Positions 1-11,872 of a DNA stretch of 64,000 bases are shown here, piece after piece; the stretch's first letter is position 1, and every line of letters begins with the position of its first letter. Made by a program: the position numbers and the translations under genes. The notes beneath the pieces were generated by a model, which did no database searches, had not been told where the DNA came from, and saw nothing but the letters and a program-made list of their open reading frames with translations. This DNA is from Paramyrothecium sp. XJ0827 (lineage: Eukaryota; Ascomycota; Sordariomycetes; Hypocreales; Stachybotryaceae): contig JAJFPB010000003.1 in NCBI GenBank assembly GCA_020881915.1, forward strand, positions 2,604,001 through 2,668,000, read 5' to 3'.

Positions 1-864
1 GAGGTCGCCAGATGAAGCGGAATTCGATGGGGAAATTCAACAACACTCCTCCGCTGTCAGAGATGACTGAGAAGGCGCAGAGGGAGTTTTGGCAAAGCGG
101 CAGTATGCTGATACCAGGTAAGAGGTCTTTCTCCCCAGCCGGTTGGTCTCTGCTCATCTTTTCATGAAACAGGCACTTTCATCCCTCTCCCACTATCTCA
201 GTATCCTCAGAACCCGCGCGACTTCCTCGCTTATCAATGGCAACGTACCAAATACTGGGCGGTTTCGACGTTACAATTCCTTGTCTTCAAATGGAGGTCG
301 AAGCCAACCTGGAGAACCCCTGCTCAGTGGAGTTCGAAGAAGAGGCAAATCGCGCCCACAGCCAAGGCTCTCCACCGGGAGATGCTAGAGGCATTTGCGG
401 TCGGCGATAAAGTAACTCTTCAAAAGATCTGCACTCGCAAGTTTGCCGCTCAGCTCGGTGCAGCAATCGACAAGAGGAATCCTAGGGAGAGGACCACGTT
501 CGAGCTTGTCCAGTACAACAAACCTCTATTCTTTCCACGACTGAAGTCGCATCTTCTTCTCGCGGGCTATACTCCCGATAAGGATGTTGTGTTGGAGCAG
601 GCTGTTGTTGCAATTGCGTCCACTCAGAAGGTCTCAAGGCGAGACGCGAGCGGAACCATGATCCCAGGAACTCTCAAGTTGCAAGAAAGGATCGAATACG
701 TCGTGCTGACGCGGCAAGGATATGAGTCCACGTACGAGGTGGGACGGTGGCGGATATGGGGAACAACATCGGCCACGACCCTGAAAGGCTGGAACGATTA
801 CATGGCAGTCCAGAACAAGGAGCAGGCTGCCCGAAGCGGTTACAAACAGCGTCCCTCACGATAA
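1..864 (+). CDS. Mitochondrial large ribosomal subunit protein mL45 / Mba1-like (5' partial)
   Basis: The visible exons are <1..117 and 173..864, separated by a 55-nt intron (gtaaga...aacag). Joining them gives 268 residues with no interruption; the true start lies left of the window. The C-terminal part (from EMLEAFAVGD onward) has the Tim44-like fold of the mL45/Mba1 family: a helix followed by the stretch FELVQYNKPLFFPRLKSHLL, then strands ending in VGRWRIWGTT. Family members sit at the exit of the mitochondrial ribosome and help insert nascent chains into the inner membrane. The first visible residues are probably the end of the mature N-terminus. The family call rests on pattern recognition only. 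A Tim44-related import factor is the main alternative. Confidence 0.7.
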
Positions 865-1219
865 CCGCATTTTATTGGTTGTGTGAGCATTCCAGCAAAG
901 GCTAGTGGCGCCTGATCACGGGCTGACAATGCAAGGCTATGTAAATCTGTATATTATTGTGTCTTGATTTGTACTATAGACAAACTCGCTAACCTCTACG
1001 ACGGGTGAGCGCAAGTGTGCAATAGACGGAAAGTGACTACGCATCAGAAGGGGTGACCATCATTTCATGCTGACCCACCAAACACGCCAGACATGACCTG
1101 TGGTGCTCTGCCAGTCAACCTCGCCAGGACGTGGGTAAGACGGGAGCACGATGCCAAATCTGTCGTAGCTTGGAGAACAGACCTAGCTCTATTTCTAAAG
1201 CTTGACGAAAGCTATCCAT
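865..1219. other. Convergent intergenic gap
   Basis: This 355-bp gap separates the 3' ends of the mL45-like gene and the symporter gene, which converge. It should hold both 3' UTRs. No further coding signal is seen. Confidence 0.5.
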
Positions 1220-3717
1220 TTAGAAGAACTTGCCTGGTCCTGAGGTCACGATGGCAGCGTTGTCGGCGTCGACGTCACTGACAACGCGGGGATCCGCGGG
1301 CCGGTCCAACGCAGCGAAGCGACGTCCTTTGACCTTCGCAGCCACGAACTGAAATGTCAGTCTCGCAGCCAACGCACCAAAACCCCACAAGATACCTCCA
1401 ACCGGGGCGGCCACGAATGCTCCAAAAACAGCCCAGTCTTCCGAGTACAGGCCTTGCTGCAGAAGGATGAGCTCGCCTCCTTTCTGGGCATCGTTGTAGT
1501 AGATGGCCCCGAAGATGAAGACGGTGAAGATGCCACCCAGTCCCCCAACAACGACCTCGAAGCCACGCCACCAGTAGAAGCGACTAGAAAGACCGATGCA
1601 GAGAACAGGAATGACGGCAGCAGAGACGAGGTCGCTGATGAGATAGATTTGCAGAATCGAGGGGGCTTTGAGCGCCAAGACGATGACAGGGATGATGATC
1701 AACACAACCATGCCACGAATCAGCCATATGTTGAGCCGGTTGCGGAACAGATCGTTGGAGGCAGATGAAACCATGGCAGACTGGAAACTGTCGAATGCGG
1801 CCGTGCTGAGGGTCACCACCATGACGAGAACAATCCCAACGACCCAGTTAGGTAGTTGCTGAAGCAATGCGAAGAAGGCCAGAGAGCCAGCTTGAGCCGG
1901 GTCCCCAGGCCAGGCGCCGGACCAGGCAGCGATGAGCCCAGTCACGCCGACGAGGGTCAGGATGCAAAGAAGCGCAACGGTAGCCATCGAAGTGCCGATG
2001 ATGAGATCTTTGTCCGTCTTCGAGGCGAAGGTGCGGAGCCAAAAGTGGGACAGGAAGAAGTCGTTTGTGAAAATGGCCACTGGCAAGATGTACAATATTT
2101 GCCAGCCGAGGAGGCTGGGTTGTGTCAACCCTGAGCGATCGATGAGTTCAGGTTGGATGTCTGCCTCGACACCGATTGCAATAGTGGCTATGACAATTAA
2201 GCCAATAACCATGGCGCCTTGGATGACATCGGTGAAGAATGAGATTTTGAAGCCACCCACAGCTGAGAGATGTTAGAGGTAGCGTTCAAGGAGAGGCTTG
2301 GGGAGATTGTCTGACAGGTATAGATGGTGGTGATGAGGCATTGCACAATCATAACGGGGAGGCCATCCAAACCCGTTAAGGCGCCGACAACCTGGCCTAT
2401 GGCGGACAGTTCTGAAACCATGTAAAGAAACAATGTTACCAGCGACATGAAACTGAGGTACAGCATGGTGACAGTGCCGTATCGTTGTCTCGTCCATTCG
2501 GTGAGAACAAAGCCTTCGGGGCACTTGCGACGAATGATGGGACCCAAGGAGCCGAAGATCAACATGGGTAATGCTGAGGATAGCGCATAAATGACAACGC
2601 CCTGAACGCCAGCCAGGGTGGCGATCTCTGGGTAAGTAAACAAGATACCGGAGCCGAGTGCTATGAGAAGTCAGTTGGGCCAGAGGCAAAAGGCCTTGGG
2701 GCCAAGAGGGGGAGAAGGGGGCGGGGGTATGGAGCGGCAGCACGTTTCCCACGCAAGCATTAACTTGATCGAGTATCACGGTACAATCTCAGCTTCGTAT
2801 CCACGACAGAGAGTGCCATACTGGAGGAGTAGGTCCCCCAGTAGTATGGCAATCAACAACCGCTTCAACTCGGCGCCCGTAGTGAGCCGCATCGCCTCCC
2901 CTCCCCTTGCCATGTTCTCCCAACCCACGTCTCCTCAGGGTGGCATTTCTGCGTTGGTCTCTTCACAAACTATTTCACGAGCTGAAGCCCGGTCCAAATG
3001 AAATTTCGATAGTGAATAAGATCAATAGACACCGAGATGAGACGAGACGTAACAGTGACGGGAGTAGAGACATGGCAAGAGGTGAGGAGATGACAAAGGT
3101 CTTTCTGGGTACGAACCTGCATTTTTGAGACTTTTGGTGATCGTGCCGTTCATCCACATTGAGGTGCGCTGCTGGTAGGAGACGGTATGTGACACGACAA
3201 AAGGCTCCGTGGGGCTGCCACTCCTTGTGTGACAACAGCGAGCAAATTGCTCTGCTCAGCTGTACTCACCGGAGGCAATAAAGTTGAAGGCCAAGGGGAA
3301 AGCTGTGCGAGGCATGTTAGTGGACGTGAGCCAGGTTGGTTCGGGCGATGGCAGTGAAGACACGGCCGAGACACCGATGGCGGCGACATTGCATTAATTG
3401 CTGAGCATAGCGAGCATAGCGAGCATAGCATAGCGTAGCATAGCATGTCGCCAGCCACGAGTGTTCCTAGGCGTTGATGTCTGCCGGCATGTGAGTCTGA
3501 CCAGTTTGAGTTCCGTTGCTTGCCAGGAAGTCTTGTTTGCCCTGGTTCCGCATTTTCCAGGCAACGCTTGTTCCCAGGATCCTGACGAAGCGGGCGGGAT
3601 TGATTAGCTCTCAAAGATTCTAGGTAGGTGGGTAGGTACGCAGGTATGTACGCACAGAAACGCGCCATAGGTGAGATAGATGATGGCATTGGATGCCTCG
3701 AACGATGGCTGGCCCAT
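1220..3717 (-). CDS. Solute:sodium symporter (SSS/SLC5, Dur3-like) family transporter
   Basis: Five exons read on the minus strand: 3717..3656, 3581..3502, 3302..3270, 2660..2316 and 2262..1220, giving 520 residues with every phase closing. The protein is almost wholly hydrophobic. It carries SSS signatures: ASALGSGILFTYPEIA near residues 56-71, LTEWTRQRYGTVTMLYLSFM, and TIYTSVGGFKISFFTDVIQG at the exon 4/5 junction. Members are plasma-membrane symporters; substrates in fungi include urea and polyamines, and this one cannot be assigned. Exon 3 is only 33 nt. The intron after it is 609 nt, against 53-199 nt for the others. Exon 1 starts MGQPSFEASNAIIYLTYG, a plausible extracellular N-terminus leading into helix 1. 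Exon joints come from frame and family continuity, so the two small exons are the least secure. Confidence 0.8.
3402..3446. repeat. GAGCATAGC short tandem repeat
   Basis: About five degenerate copies of gagcatagc/atagc lie inside the second intron (3303..3501) of the symporter gene. It is a simple microsatellite with no coding effect. Confidence 0.8.
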
Positions 3718-4926
3718 GTTTGCGTTCGACTGCACGGTGGTTGAAGTTGGGCGTTGTCGGTACGGTCGTGAGCTGCTCGTGGTTTGCACATGCAATGCTT
3801 TCGAGAAGGAAAAGAGGTCGAGTTTTGAGGCGGGCTCTGAAGGACTGAAGGATCAACTGCTGAAAAAGTCGAGACCAGACGAGTGGAAACGGGCCCAGAA
3901 TTAAGGTGGACGAGCTAAAATGATAAGTACGCTCGATGAAGAAAAGTCGGGGCCGGGCGTGGCACTAGTTGCTGTACTCTAATATGATAGGCACGGTAAT
4001 AAAGCAGAGAGGGAAGAAAAAAGAGGAAGAGAGAAAAAGGTATTGGGGCCTTGGTCCCCTGTCCAGCTCTGTTCTGTTTCTGGAGAAGATGGACTTGTGC
4101 TCGTGCTCGTGCTCGTGCTTGTTTGTGTTGGAGAGGCGAGGCCAAGGTGAAGGCGGAGAAGAGTGGGGCCCCGTTTGATGAGATGCACCTGCCGAATCAA
4201 TTCACGCAGCTGACGAAGAGTTGCCTCATTCATTCATTCATTCACTCACTTGGTCTGCTCACTCACTCACGCACTCACTCGCCCGCTGCCCACGCTTCAA
4301 CACGACGCGAGCCGACTACTCAAGCACGCAAGGCAAGCAGCAGACTTGTCTCATCACGTTCCTCGCACCCCGCAAAGGTCCAGCCAAAGTTTTGGTGGGA
4401 GGAATACTCCACGTTCTGCTTTTCTGGCGTCATCTAGGTACAAAACTCTGCATCTTCAGCTGATGATTGCAATACAAAAAAAGCAAGTCTGGATCGTCAG
4501 GTTCTTCATCTCCTCTTATCCCTGCGAACCCTGTTTGTGACTCCGTCGAAGCCCTTGAAGCAAACTTGTGTGCCACTTCCATCTCCATGTACCAAATCAA
4601 GAATCGACCGACACCAGCCCACGTCCGTATTCTTGTCGTCATGCCCTTGTGACCTTGGGCATTCCAAATCTTTAGGAATGCTGTGTCCCCGGCTCGTATA
4701 GACGAGCGACCTAACCGAAATCCAACGCGCAAGGAACAGCCGAAAGCCGCAGGCAAACACCTGTTCGGTTCGTAGTTTTCGGATGAAAGGCGGCAACAGG
4801 ATCCTCCTACCGGCTGTCTGCCATATAAAGATATGAAGAAAGGAAATTACAACATCTAACAGGCCTTGCTGCTTCAGTTCCTGATGCACTCCAGTTGGTC
4901 GGAATGCGTCTCGTAATGCCAAAGGC
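3718..4926. other. Intergenic region upstream of the symporter gene
   Basis: This 1.2-kb stretch holds the symporter promoter and the 3' UTR of the RRM gene. It contains a GTGCTC-type hexamer run (about 4097-4120) and a CATT run followed by CACT repeats (about 4227-4290). Several short open frames overlap on both strands and none looks like a protein. Confidence 0.5.
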
Positions 4927-7339
4927 CTAGGATGTCGTGCGCCCGTGCTTCTGCGAAAGATCGCTCGTCTTTCCTTGCTTCGACTCTTCCTCGCTCAAGG
5001 ACTCGGCTGTGCTGCCCTTGGCCTCTGATGACGGCAGGATAACACAGTTCAGGGCACTCTGATAGTATTGATTCCAGTCTAAGGCTCGAGCAAGATCATC
5101 ATAACCACCCTTGCCAGGGGTCTGTTGTGGTGTCATCTGGTTGATGTGGTTATCGACAATTGGAAGTGTCATGTATGGAAAGAAGCTTGGGTACAAAGGC
5201 ACTATCGGAGGCCCGTGAGTTCCAAATGATGGCAGTGCTACCTGCTGAAGAGGCTGTTTGGACGAGATTGGTGCTGCCTCAGGCGCCGGCCTGTCCTCAT
5301 TCTTGGATGAAGGAACGCTGGACTTGAGGGGAGTAATCGTCGCATCAGAACCACCTTCCGAGTCACTCGAGAAGATCGTGGGTCGCCGCGAACCTCGCGA
5401 GCGACTCCAAGTGTGACGTCCAATGGGTGAAGTAAGCTCATCGGCACTGGGCCTGAGTCGATGTTGAGAAAACGAAGGGTCGTAGGCCGGCGACTGGTGG
5501 GCGGATGAAGCTCGTCTTGGCGTTTCAAAGCTCCGAGACTGTTTTCGCTCCACACGGATGACGTATCCGTCAATGCTCTCTTCATTCTGTCCAGATATCT
5601 CAGCACATATCATACAGCTGTTCCATGATAAGAAACTTACGTAGGTACGAATCATTCGGTCAGTGGAATCGGGTCGTACGAACTCCACAAAAGCGAAGCA
5701 ATTTATCAGACCTTTCGAAACCGTTAGATTCCAGAAATAGGTTCGCAAAGATGATGGGACTCGCCGTTCATTCCAGATACGGGCTTGTTAAGGACTTGCA
5801 CCGAAGCCACTTGTCCGCACGCTCTTGCGAGATTGATAACCTCTTCTTCCGTTGTGCCAGGCCTGAGATTTCCAATGAAAGTAGACCGTCTGTCTTTGTC
5901 GTACTGTCCGAGGACTTTCCTGTTCTCCTCTCGTTGAGAAGGGGTCTTCTCAGGAGATACCGCTCGAGGATCGAAGGGCAGGACGCTATACACTCGATCC
6001 TTTGCAAACGCCTGGCTTCGATGAGTGGTTGTGTGAGACGGACCGGCGGGAATCACTCACCTTGATCACATCCCGTTTTGCATCATACATTTTGTATGAA
6101 ACCAAGACCGACTGAGGGAGCTGCAAAGTTGACTGTGTGACTTTGTCGAGGTATTTCACTTGTCCAATCTCTCCGAGTGGTTGAAGTAGATCCAGGGCCT
6201 CCTCAGGACGAATTGGCGCTCCCATCTTTCGATGGACTATGAATGTCACTAAAGTAATTTCCTCTTAGTTAGATTTTTTTCAAGTTGTGGTGATGAGTCC
6301 ACCTACCGTTGGCTTTAGCCATCTCTGTGCGACAAGGACGACCAAGAATGATAAGCCCTTTGCCGTGCCTCTCCGCATTTTGAGCATCTTCGTCCGACTA
6401 GAGCACCGATAAGCTTCAAAGTCCATGTCCTGACAGGAAAATTACATACCGTAAATTGACAGAAGGCGAATGGCATATGGTTTGCATCGCGCCGGATCTT
6501 GACGAAGACCCTGCCAAATCGATCAAAATGCTTGGTGACCTCTAGTTCAAGTGTTTCGTCATCGTACGCTTGTGCTAAGCTACATTTACGTCAACGCAGG
6601 TTCATCTCGTCGTGTTTCCATGTTCTTCTTGCAATCACTTACTTGGCAACAAAGATGCAGGCGGTGGGTGGGTAAATTCCCTGAGCATCGATTTGGCTTG
6701 GGTTGGAAACCAAAACGACTTCCTTACTTTTGCTTGCTCGGTCTTGGGTACTGGGTTCAACAAGCTCCCGGAATAGCCTCGTTGTCCGAGCAGTGTATCG
6801 TGCTGAGGCCGAAGGTGCCAGGTGCGCATCCGCAAAGACATCATCATCCTCAGGCGATGTTGGGATAAAGCGAGCAGCTCGAAGACTAGGGAACGATGAG
6901 CTTCGATTCACGATTCTCTAGAGCAAGTGTATACTCACATAGGGTCCATTCCTGGGGTACGAGATCTAGCTCTCTGATCGAGTGGTAGGATTCTGATCGT
7001 GTCTTAGCATAAACGAGGCATCAAACGTGTAATCCAACCACTCACTCTTTCTCGGGAGAGAGAGACAGTGTGCTCAATCGAACCCCTAACTGAAGTTAGT
7101 GAGGTGAAAGCAGACGGACCGAATGAACCATTGAAGAATTAGAAGGATGTAAATACACCTTTGCAGGATGACTTGAACGAGAAAAGTTTGTACTTACCAC
7201 CAGGGCTATCATCTTCAGATGGGGACGAGTTTCGAGTGAGAGGTTCGTGTGAAGCTGACTTGCGCATACCTCGGCCACTGCCTGATATAGGCACGCGGTA
7301 TTCAAACTTCGGTGTCCGCTGTCCATGAGACATATTCAT
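4927..7339 (-). CDS. RNA-binding protein with three RRM domains
   Basis: Ten exons on the minus strand: 7339..7198, 7085..7046, 6992..6939, 6885..6643, 6579..6450, 6397..6307, 6248..6061, 6011..5765, 5711..5641 and 5586..4927. They encode 621 residues. RRM1 covers about 153-232 (ACIFVANLAQAYDD, then DANHMPFAFCQF). RRM2 covers about 234-300 (VTFIVHRKMG) and is degenerate. RRM3 covers about 340-417 (STFIGNLRPGTTEEE, then INCFAFVEFVRP). The N-terminus and the last 200 residues are Ser/Pro-rich and probably disordered. The domain layout recalls fission-yeast meiotic RNA-binding proteins such as Mug28, but orthology is not shown. Intron 5712..5764 needs a GC donor. Intron 5587..5640 is 54 nt without a stop, so retention would keep the frame. 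The start is uncertain: a good intron (7342..7395) lies just upstream, so more 5' exons may exist. Confidence 0.78.
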
Positions 7340-10300
7340 CACTAGGTATCGTTAGCTTTTCCAAGAGTAGGCTGACGGTGCAAAAGGATTCTTACGCTGT
7401 CGGCTTTCTGCGAGCTCGCAAACACGACAGTAGATACCGTAGTTTAACGTTGTCCTGGGATAGTGTGTGTAAAATTACGTGCAAATGAAGCAGTTTCTCT
7501 AATGAGAATGTAATAAATCTGCACGCTTTGATGCGGAGTGATGGCTGTTCGATGCAGATAGCCAAACTGCTGGGATCGACGATGGCGGACACCGAACCAG
7601 CCAGTCGTCAAGTTGTAAAGTGATGATGAACAAAGAGTTATGATGAATACTCAACCAAAAGTTCAAAGTTGTCTGAATCCGATTTCTTATCGATGAACGA
7701 AGCCTTGATGACTTTGGTGCTCGACTTGGATAAAGAAAGACGGGAGGAAGCAGAATGTAAAAGGATGGGTGACGGTCAGGTGGGTTTGAGAAGGGGAAAT
7801 CATCTGATATCGAGTCCTCGCATATAATTGTAGGTCCGCCGTGCCAGTTGTCAAGAAGCTCCTGCGATCGCACCGCCAGATAGGCTCACGATGATGTCAA
7901 TGCTGGTCGGTCGAGGAAAGGATTCCAGGCGCCAGCCTCGAAAGAATCAGACAGTCTCAGGGAATATGCTCATACCAAGATGATTTGGAATGTTTCGAAT
8001 AAATGATTCCATCTCCCTGCCATTCAAGATTTTGCTTAAGAGCCGATCATTGTACGTTGGGCAGACAGCCATTATTAACCAGATTTCTGACGATACCTAG
8101 CCAGACAGGTTGCTTGCGCCCCCACCACACATCTCACTGCTATTGTAAGATTGCAAGAAGTGATTGTAAACTCGATCGATTTTGTGGATCGGCAGGGGGT
8201 ATTTGTAATTGTCGATGGGCTCCCTGGCTCATCTGTAGAAGCTTTCATTGAGAGTGGATGTCCATCTTTGTTCCGGTCGATTTGGGGACCGATTGTCCAA
8301 AACATGAGCTAGTCATGCAAAACCAATAGTAGAATAAAATACAGAGCTCATCATCATAAACACATGAGAGGCGAACTGCTACATCCTGGAGCATATCCCG
8401 AGTTGCGCCAGAGACACTCCGTTGCATTTTCGCGGATAGGCATTTTTGAGCATTATATCATGTATTTCCCATTATGACTCTCATCATGCTGTCGCAGTAT
8501 TACTCCTATAGTATAATTAAGCAATACAGGAAAATCTAACGCTGATACAAGTATCTAATACTACCAGAGCCTCAGGATTCTTGCTGCCAAAAAAGAAGAA
8601 AATGGGAAAAGAAAGTCCAGACCTATTCATATGTAGGATGAAGAATATAACTTGGTAAGTCTCACTGGGTAGTCAGTTAATTTTCAAACACTTTCTTTAA
8701 AAAATGACTTTCTGGTTCTGGTCGACCCTTAGAACTTGGCAAATTGATATCCACCTTCATAGCGGTCCTTGGGAGATAGAACAGAACCTAAGGACACGAT
8801 TGCAATGCAATATTACGTTTGGCGAGGATTGATCAGTTCGAGTCCAGCAGCAATACTTCACGTATAAAAATGCGCTTTTTATAATTCCCACTTTCTTGTC
8901 CCAGAGATAGATGGATTAGGTCACAAACAAATAATCCCTACCTCATCTGATTCTGTCTGGCTACCTTACTCCTGGTAGCAACCATATTTAAAAATACTAG
9001 CACAAGGTCAACCTGTACGGCCATTTACTATTAAATCACCAAATATACCAAGTAAACAATTTAAATGAGATACATGTCTTCAAGGTCGTAATCGTCCAGT
9101 CATTTTCAGGATGAGAATCTGCCAGTGCTTAAGTAAGAGAATAAAGATCTACGAGCCCAACCCTTGTATCTTGTCAGGGATAAAACACTGATATGACCGT
9201 TTTGATCACTGAATAGTATTATATTCGGTCTGTGCAGTGGTCCAAACGGTGATATTGCTGTTTTATTCCTTTTAAAAACGGTGGGTGTGCTGCTAAGGAG
9301 TAAAAGATTGCTAAAATGTTGTACCTGGACAGGGATTTCCTGGGGGACTCTGTAACTCCAATAGGTACCTAGTAATACTCAGAAGGGCACAACATTTAGG
9401 CGCGATGATGCGATGATGTGATGTATCGTGGACTTTGACTGGCTGCGTTCGCTTGAGGCACAATTCGAACGTATATTGAAACTTTCATCCCATCCTTCCT
9501 AAGGTGGCGTAACTAATTTCTCGACCAATGTGTTGGCCTTTCCTTGATTACAGGTAGTTAGAAGTGGTTCCTCAAGCAGGTAGGCAGGCATGTCGAAGGT
9601 CTATCCGTTCATTTCCGCTAATTTGCCAAACCGGGGAAACGGAAAGATAAAGCGATAATCATTGTATCGAAAACACCAAAACCGATTTTAGAAGCGGCCT
9701 AGCAGGACGGAATATCGACTCTCTGCGTGGCTGATGCTTGGAAGTTTGCATACATTTAGACACTTTGATTCACCAACGAGTATATTCACGGCCTGTTCAG
9801 TTTTGCGAAATTGACTGTCTGTTGATGAGACTTACCTACCGTTTGCTTACTACACGCGTTAGCAAAAGTAGAGGTACCTTACGCAAAGCATGTGAAGTTT
9901 TCATGCTAAGTGTCATATAGCACGAAGAAACGTGTGAGATCGCATGCTTGTCCTACAGAGGAGGCCTAAGCAAGTTATTCCCCTTCAGCATGGACGATGT
10001 TTGGAATGTTTCTTCTTGGATCTTGTCAACAAAATTGTACCGATGGTAGTGCCTACCTTACTTTAAGCACGGAAGGTACTGGGCTAGGTGCCTACCTTAC
10101 CTTACAGGTTCCTTGAATGAGACAGGTAGGTACCTAGTACGTACTCAAGGTAGGGAGGCACTTAAGGTACCTTAAGGTATGGAACTACAGTGCCTATCTT
10201 ATAGAACTTCAAGTTAAGGTACAGTAAGGTAGGTGATAAACTCTCCACCGAAATGTCAATCTCGTTAGCTTTCCTGTGCTATCCCGTCCGCCCTTCTCCC

Positions 10301-10741
10301 TCAATCATCCATTTGGAAATGGTTGTTGTCTCATTGCTCCCCTAGCCCACCAGCCACAACAGCCTCCTTGCTCGCAAACGCCCGGGGCCCACTTTGTTTA
10401 CGCCGCCTACCTACGGTAGCTGTTCGTGCTCTACGCTACACATAGTTTTGTCCAATCACCTTGCGAGATAACGAACAAAGGGGAGGGGGGAGCGAGGTGC
10501 GACGACGAATCGATCTACCTCGCCTTGAGAGGGCCACGCGAGCTTGATTGCCGCTCTTCGTTGGCGCTTGCTTGCTTTGTTCCGTTCACGTTTCCCTTCT
10601 CACCTAGCCTCTGCGATCCGTCTTGCCAGTACCCATGGCCTGAGAAAGAAAGGGAAGCACTCTTCTTGTGCTTTGGGGCTTCTCTCCTCCTGGATCTCCT
10701 CACTCAAGGTGACCCCCATTGGCCACATTCTCCTATGGACA
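7340..10741. other. Long gene-free, AT-rich block with RRM gene leader
   Basis: The first 500 bp hold the leader of the RRM gene, including an intron-like segment at 7342..7395 (donor gtaaga, branch gctaac, acceptor tag) and possibly another acceptor at 7455. From about 8.3 to 9.3 kb the DNA is visibly richer in A and T than the flanking genes and has no open frame beyond about 80 codons. From 10.25 kb it returns to normal composition as the Eos1 promoter. No transposase, reverse transcriptase or terminal repeat was recognised. Confidence 0.6.
10035..10235. repeat. Cluster of TACCTACCTTA / AGGTAGGTAC motifs
   Basis: About ten copies in both orientations of CTACCTTAC, AGGTACCTT, GGTAGGTACC and related words fall within 200 bp upstream of the Eos1 gene. 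Smaller groups occur in other intergenic stretches (about 3620-3650, 13725-13740, 17993-18005, 21050-21080). Their function is unknown. They could be promoter elements or a slippage-prone simple repeat. Confidence 0.6.
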
Positions 10742-11872
10742 ATGGCTGGGCCACCCCTCGCCCGGACCGTTAGCAATACGAGCAGCTCGAGCAACCACTT
10801 CCACAACCGACCTATTCGCGCCGGCTCATCCACCCTCCCATCGCCGCCTGAGCGTCCCGTGCTCCCGAAACAACCTCCGGCTTCTTCTTCACCGTCCCCG
10901 TCCTCATCAGCGGACCCTCCCGTCCGCCCGTCGATCTTGCAACCACGCGTCGCTGTCGTTCTAAACGTCCCTTCACGCTGGCATCCGTGGTTATTCGCCT
11001 TGCGGCTTTGCTCCATCTTGCCTGCCGTCTGGTGGGGGCTGCCGTCCGCTCTCCAGCTGTTGCTTCGCTTGCTACCCCGCCAGCCTGACCTTGTCCTCGC
11101 GGTTGCCGCCTGCGCCCCGGGCTTAGCATGTGAGCTCGACCAGGATGCCGCCGCGGCAAGATATGCTTTGACGGAGACGGCGCTGGCAACCATTTGGGTA
11201 CGTACTTGGGCGACTCCAAATTCGAGGACAAGCCCTGTGATTGGGCTCGTACTGTTAGGCTGATGTTTCATGACGACGATCTAACATGTTGGAATAGTGC
11301 TTTGCTTCAGGATACCTCTCCTTTTTCTTCACCGACTGTCTGATGTCTAGATGGTAAGCCTGCTCGTTTTCGCTGACCTTGCTAACCAAGCGATGACTGA
11401 CAATGGTTGATAGGTTGATCAACTACACACCCCAAGCTACGATAGTCCGCCTCTTCACAATCAATGCCGTCAGCGCATACATTACATCTACAGTCCTTAC
11501 TCTCTCTGGCGGCTTCGATGACCCTCGCCTCCTCCTTCCAGGGTGGATAGGTATTGCAACGGTATGGCTCTGGCCCAAATGGCTTGCAATACAACGTTTC
11601 GGACAATACTGATATTGCTTGCACGGCAGACATTGACAGGGTGCTACCATATTACGCATCAGAAGATCAACATTCGGAAGGAGACCTCGACATCGATTAA
11701 CGTGTTTTCGTTCGCGAGCTACATTAGCATGGTGACCTTGCTCTTCCATTTGCACTCATCGCAGCCTGCCTATCCCACCATGCCTTTCGCCGCCAAAGGT
11801 CAATACGTATGGCAGGAGTTGAGGGGTGCTCTGATACGGCTGCGACAGTTCACAGAACGTAACGAGCTGTGA
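10742..11872 (+). CDS. eos1: N-glycosylation protein Eos1
   Basis: Exons 10742..11197, 11298..11353, 11414..11561 and 11630..11872 give 300 residues with all phases closing. The first 85 residues are Ser/Pro-rich and disordered. Then come four or more hydrophobic helices: HPWLFALRLCSILPAVWWG, CFASGYLSFFFTDCLM, TIVRLFTINAVSAYITS and VFSFASYISMVTLLF. This order matches the Eos1 family of fungal ER membrane proteins, which are needed for normal N-glycosylation and oxidative-stress tolerance in yeast. The start chosen (MAGPPLARTV) is the last Met before the family-like part. The frame is open further upstream to about 10544, so a longer form cannot be excluded. Introns are 100, 60 and 68 nt with GT-AG ends. 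Confidence 0.8.

Noticed and set aside
8835..8855. GTTCGAGTCC word resembling a tRNA T-loop
   Set aside because: No cloverleaf can be drawn around it.
10600..11271. 223-codon minus-strand frame opposite eos1
   Set aside because: Eos1 reads with clear membrane helices on the plus strand; the antisense product is low-complexity.
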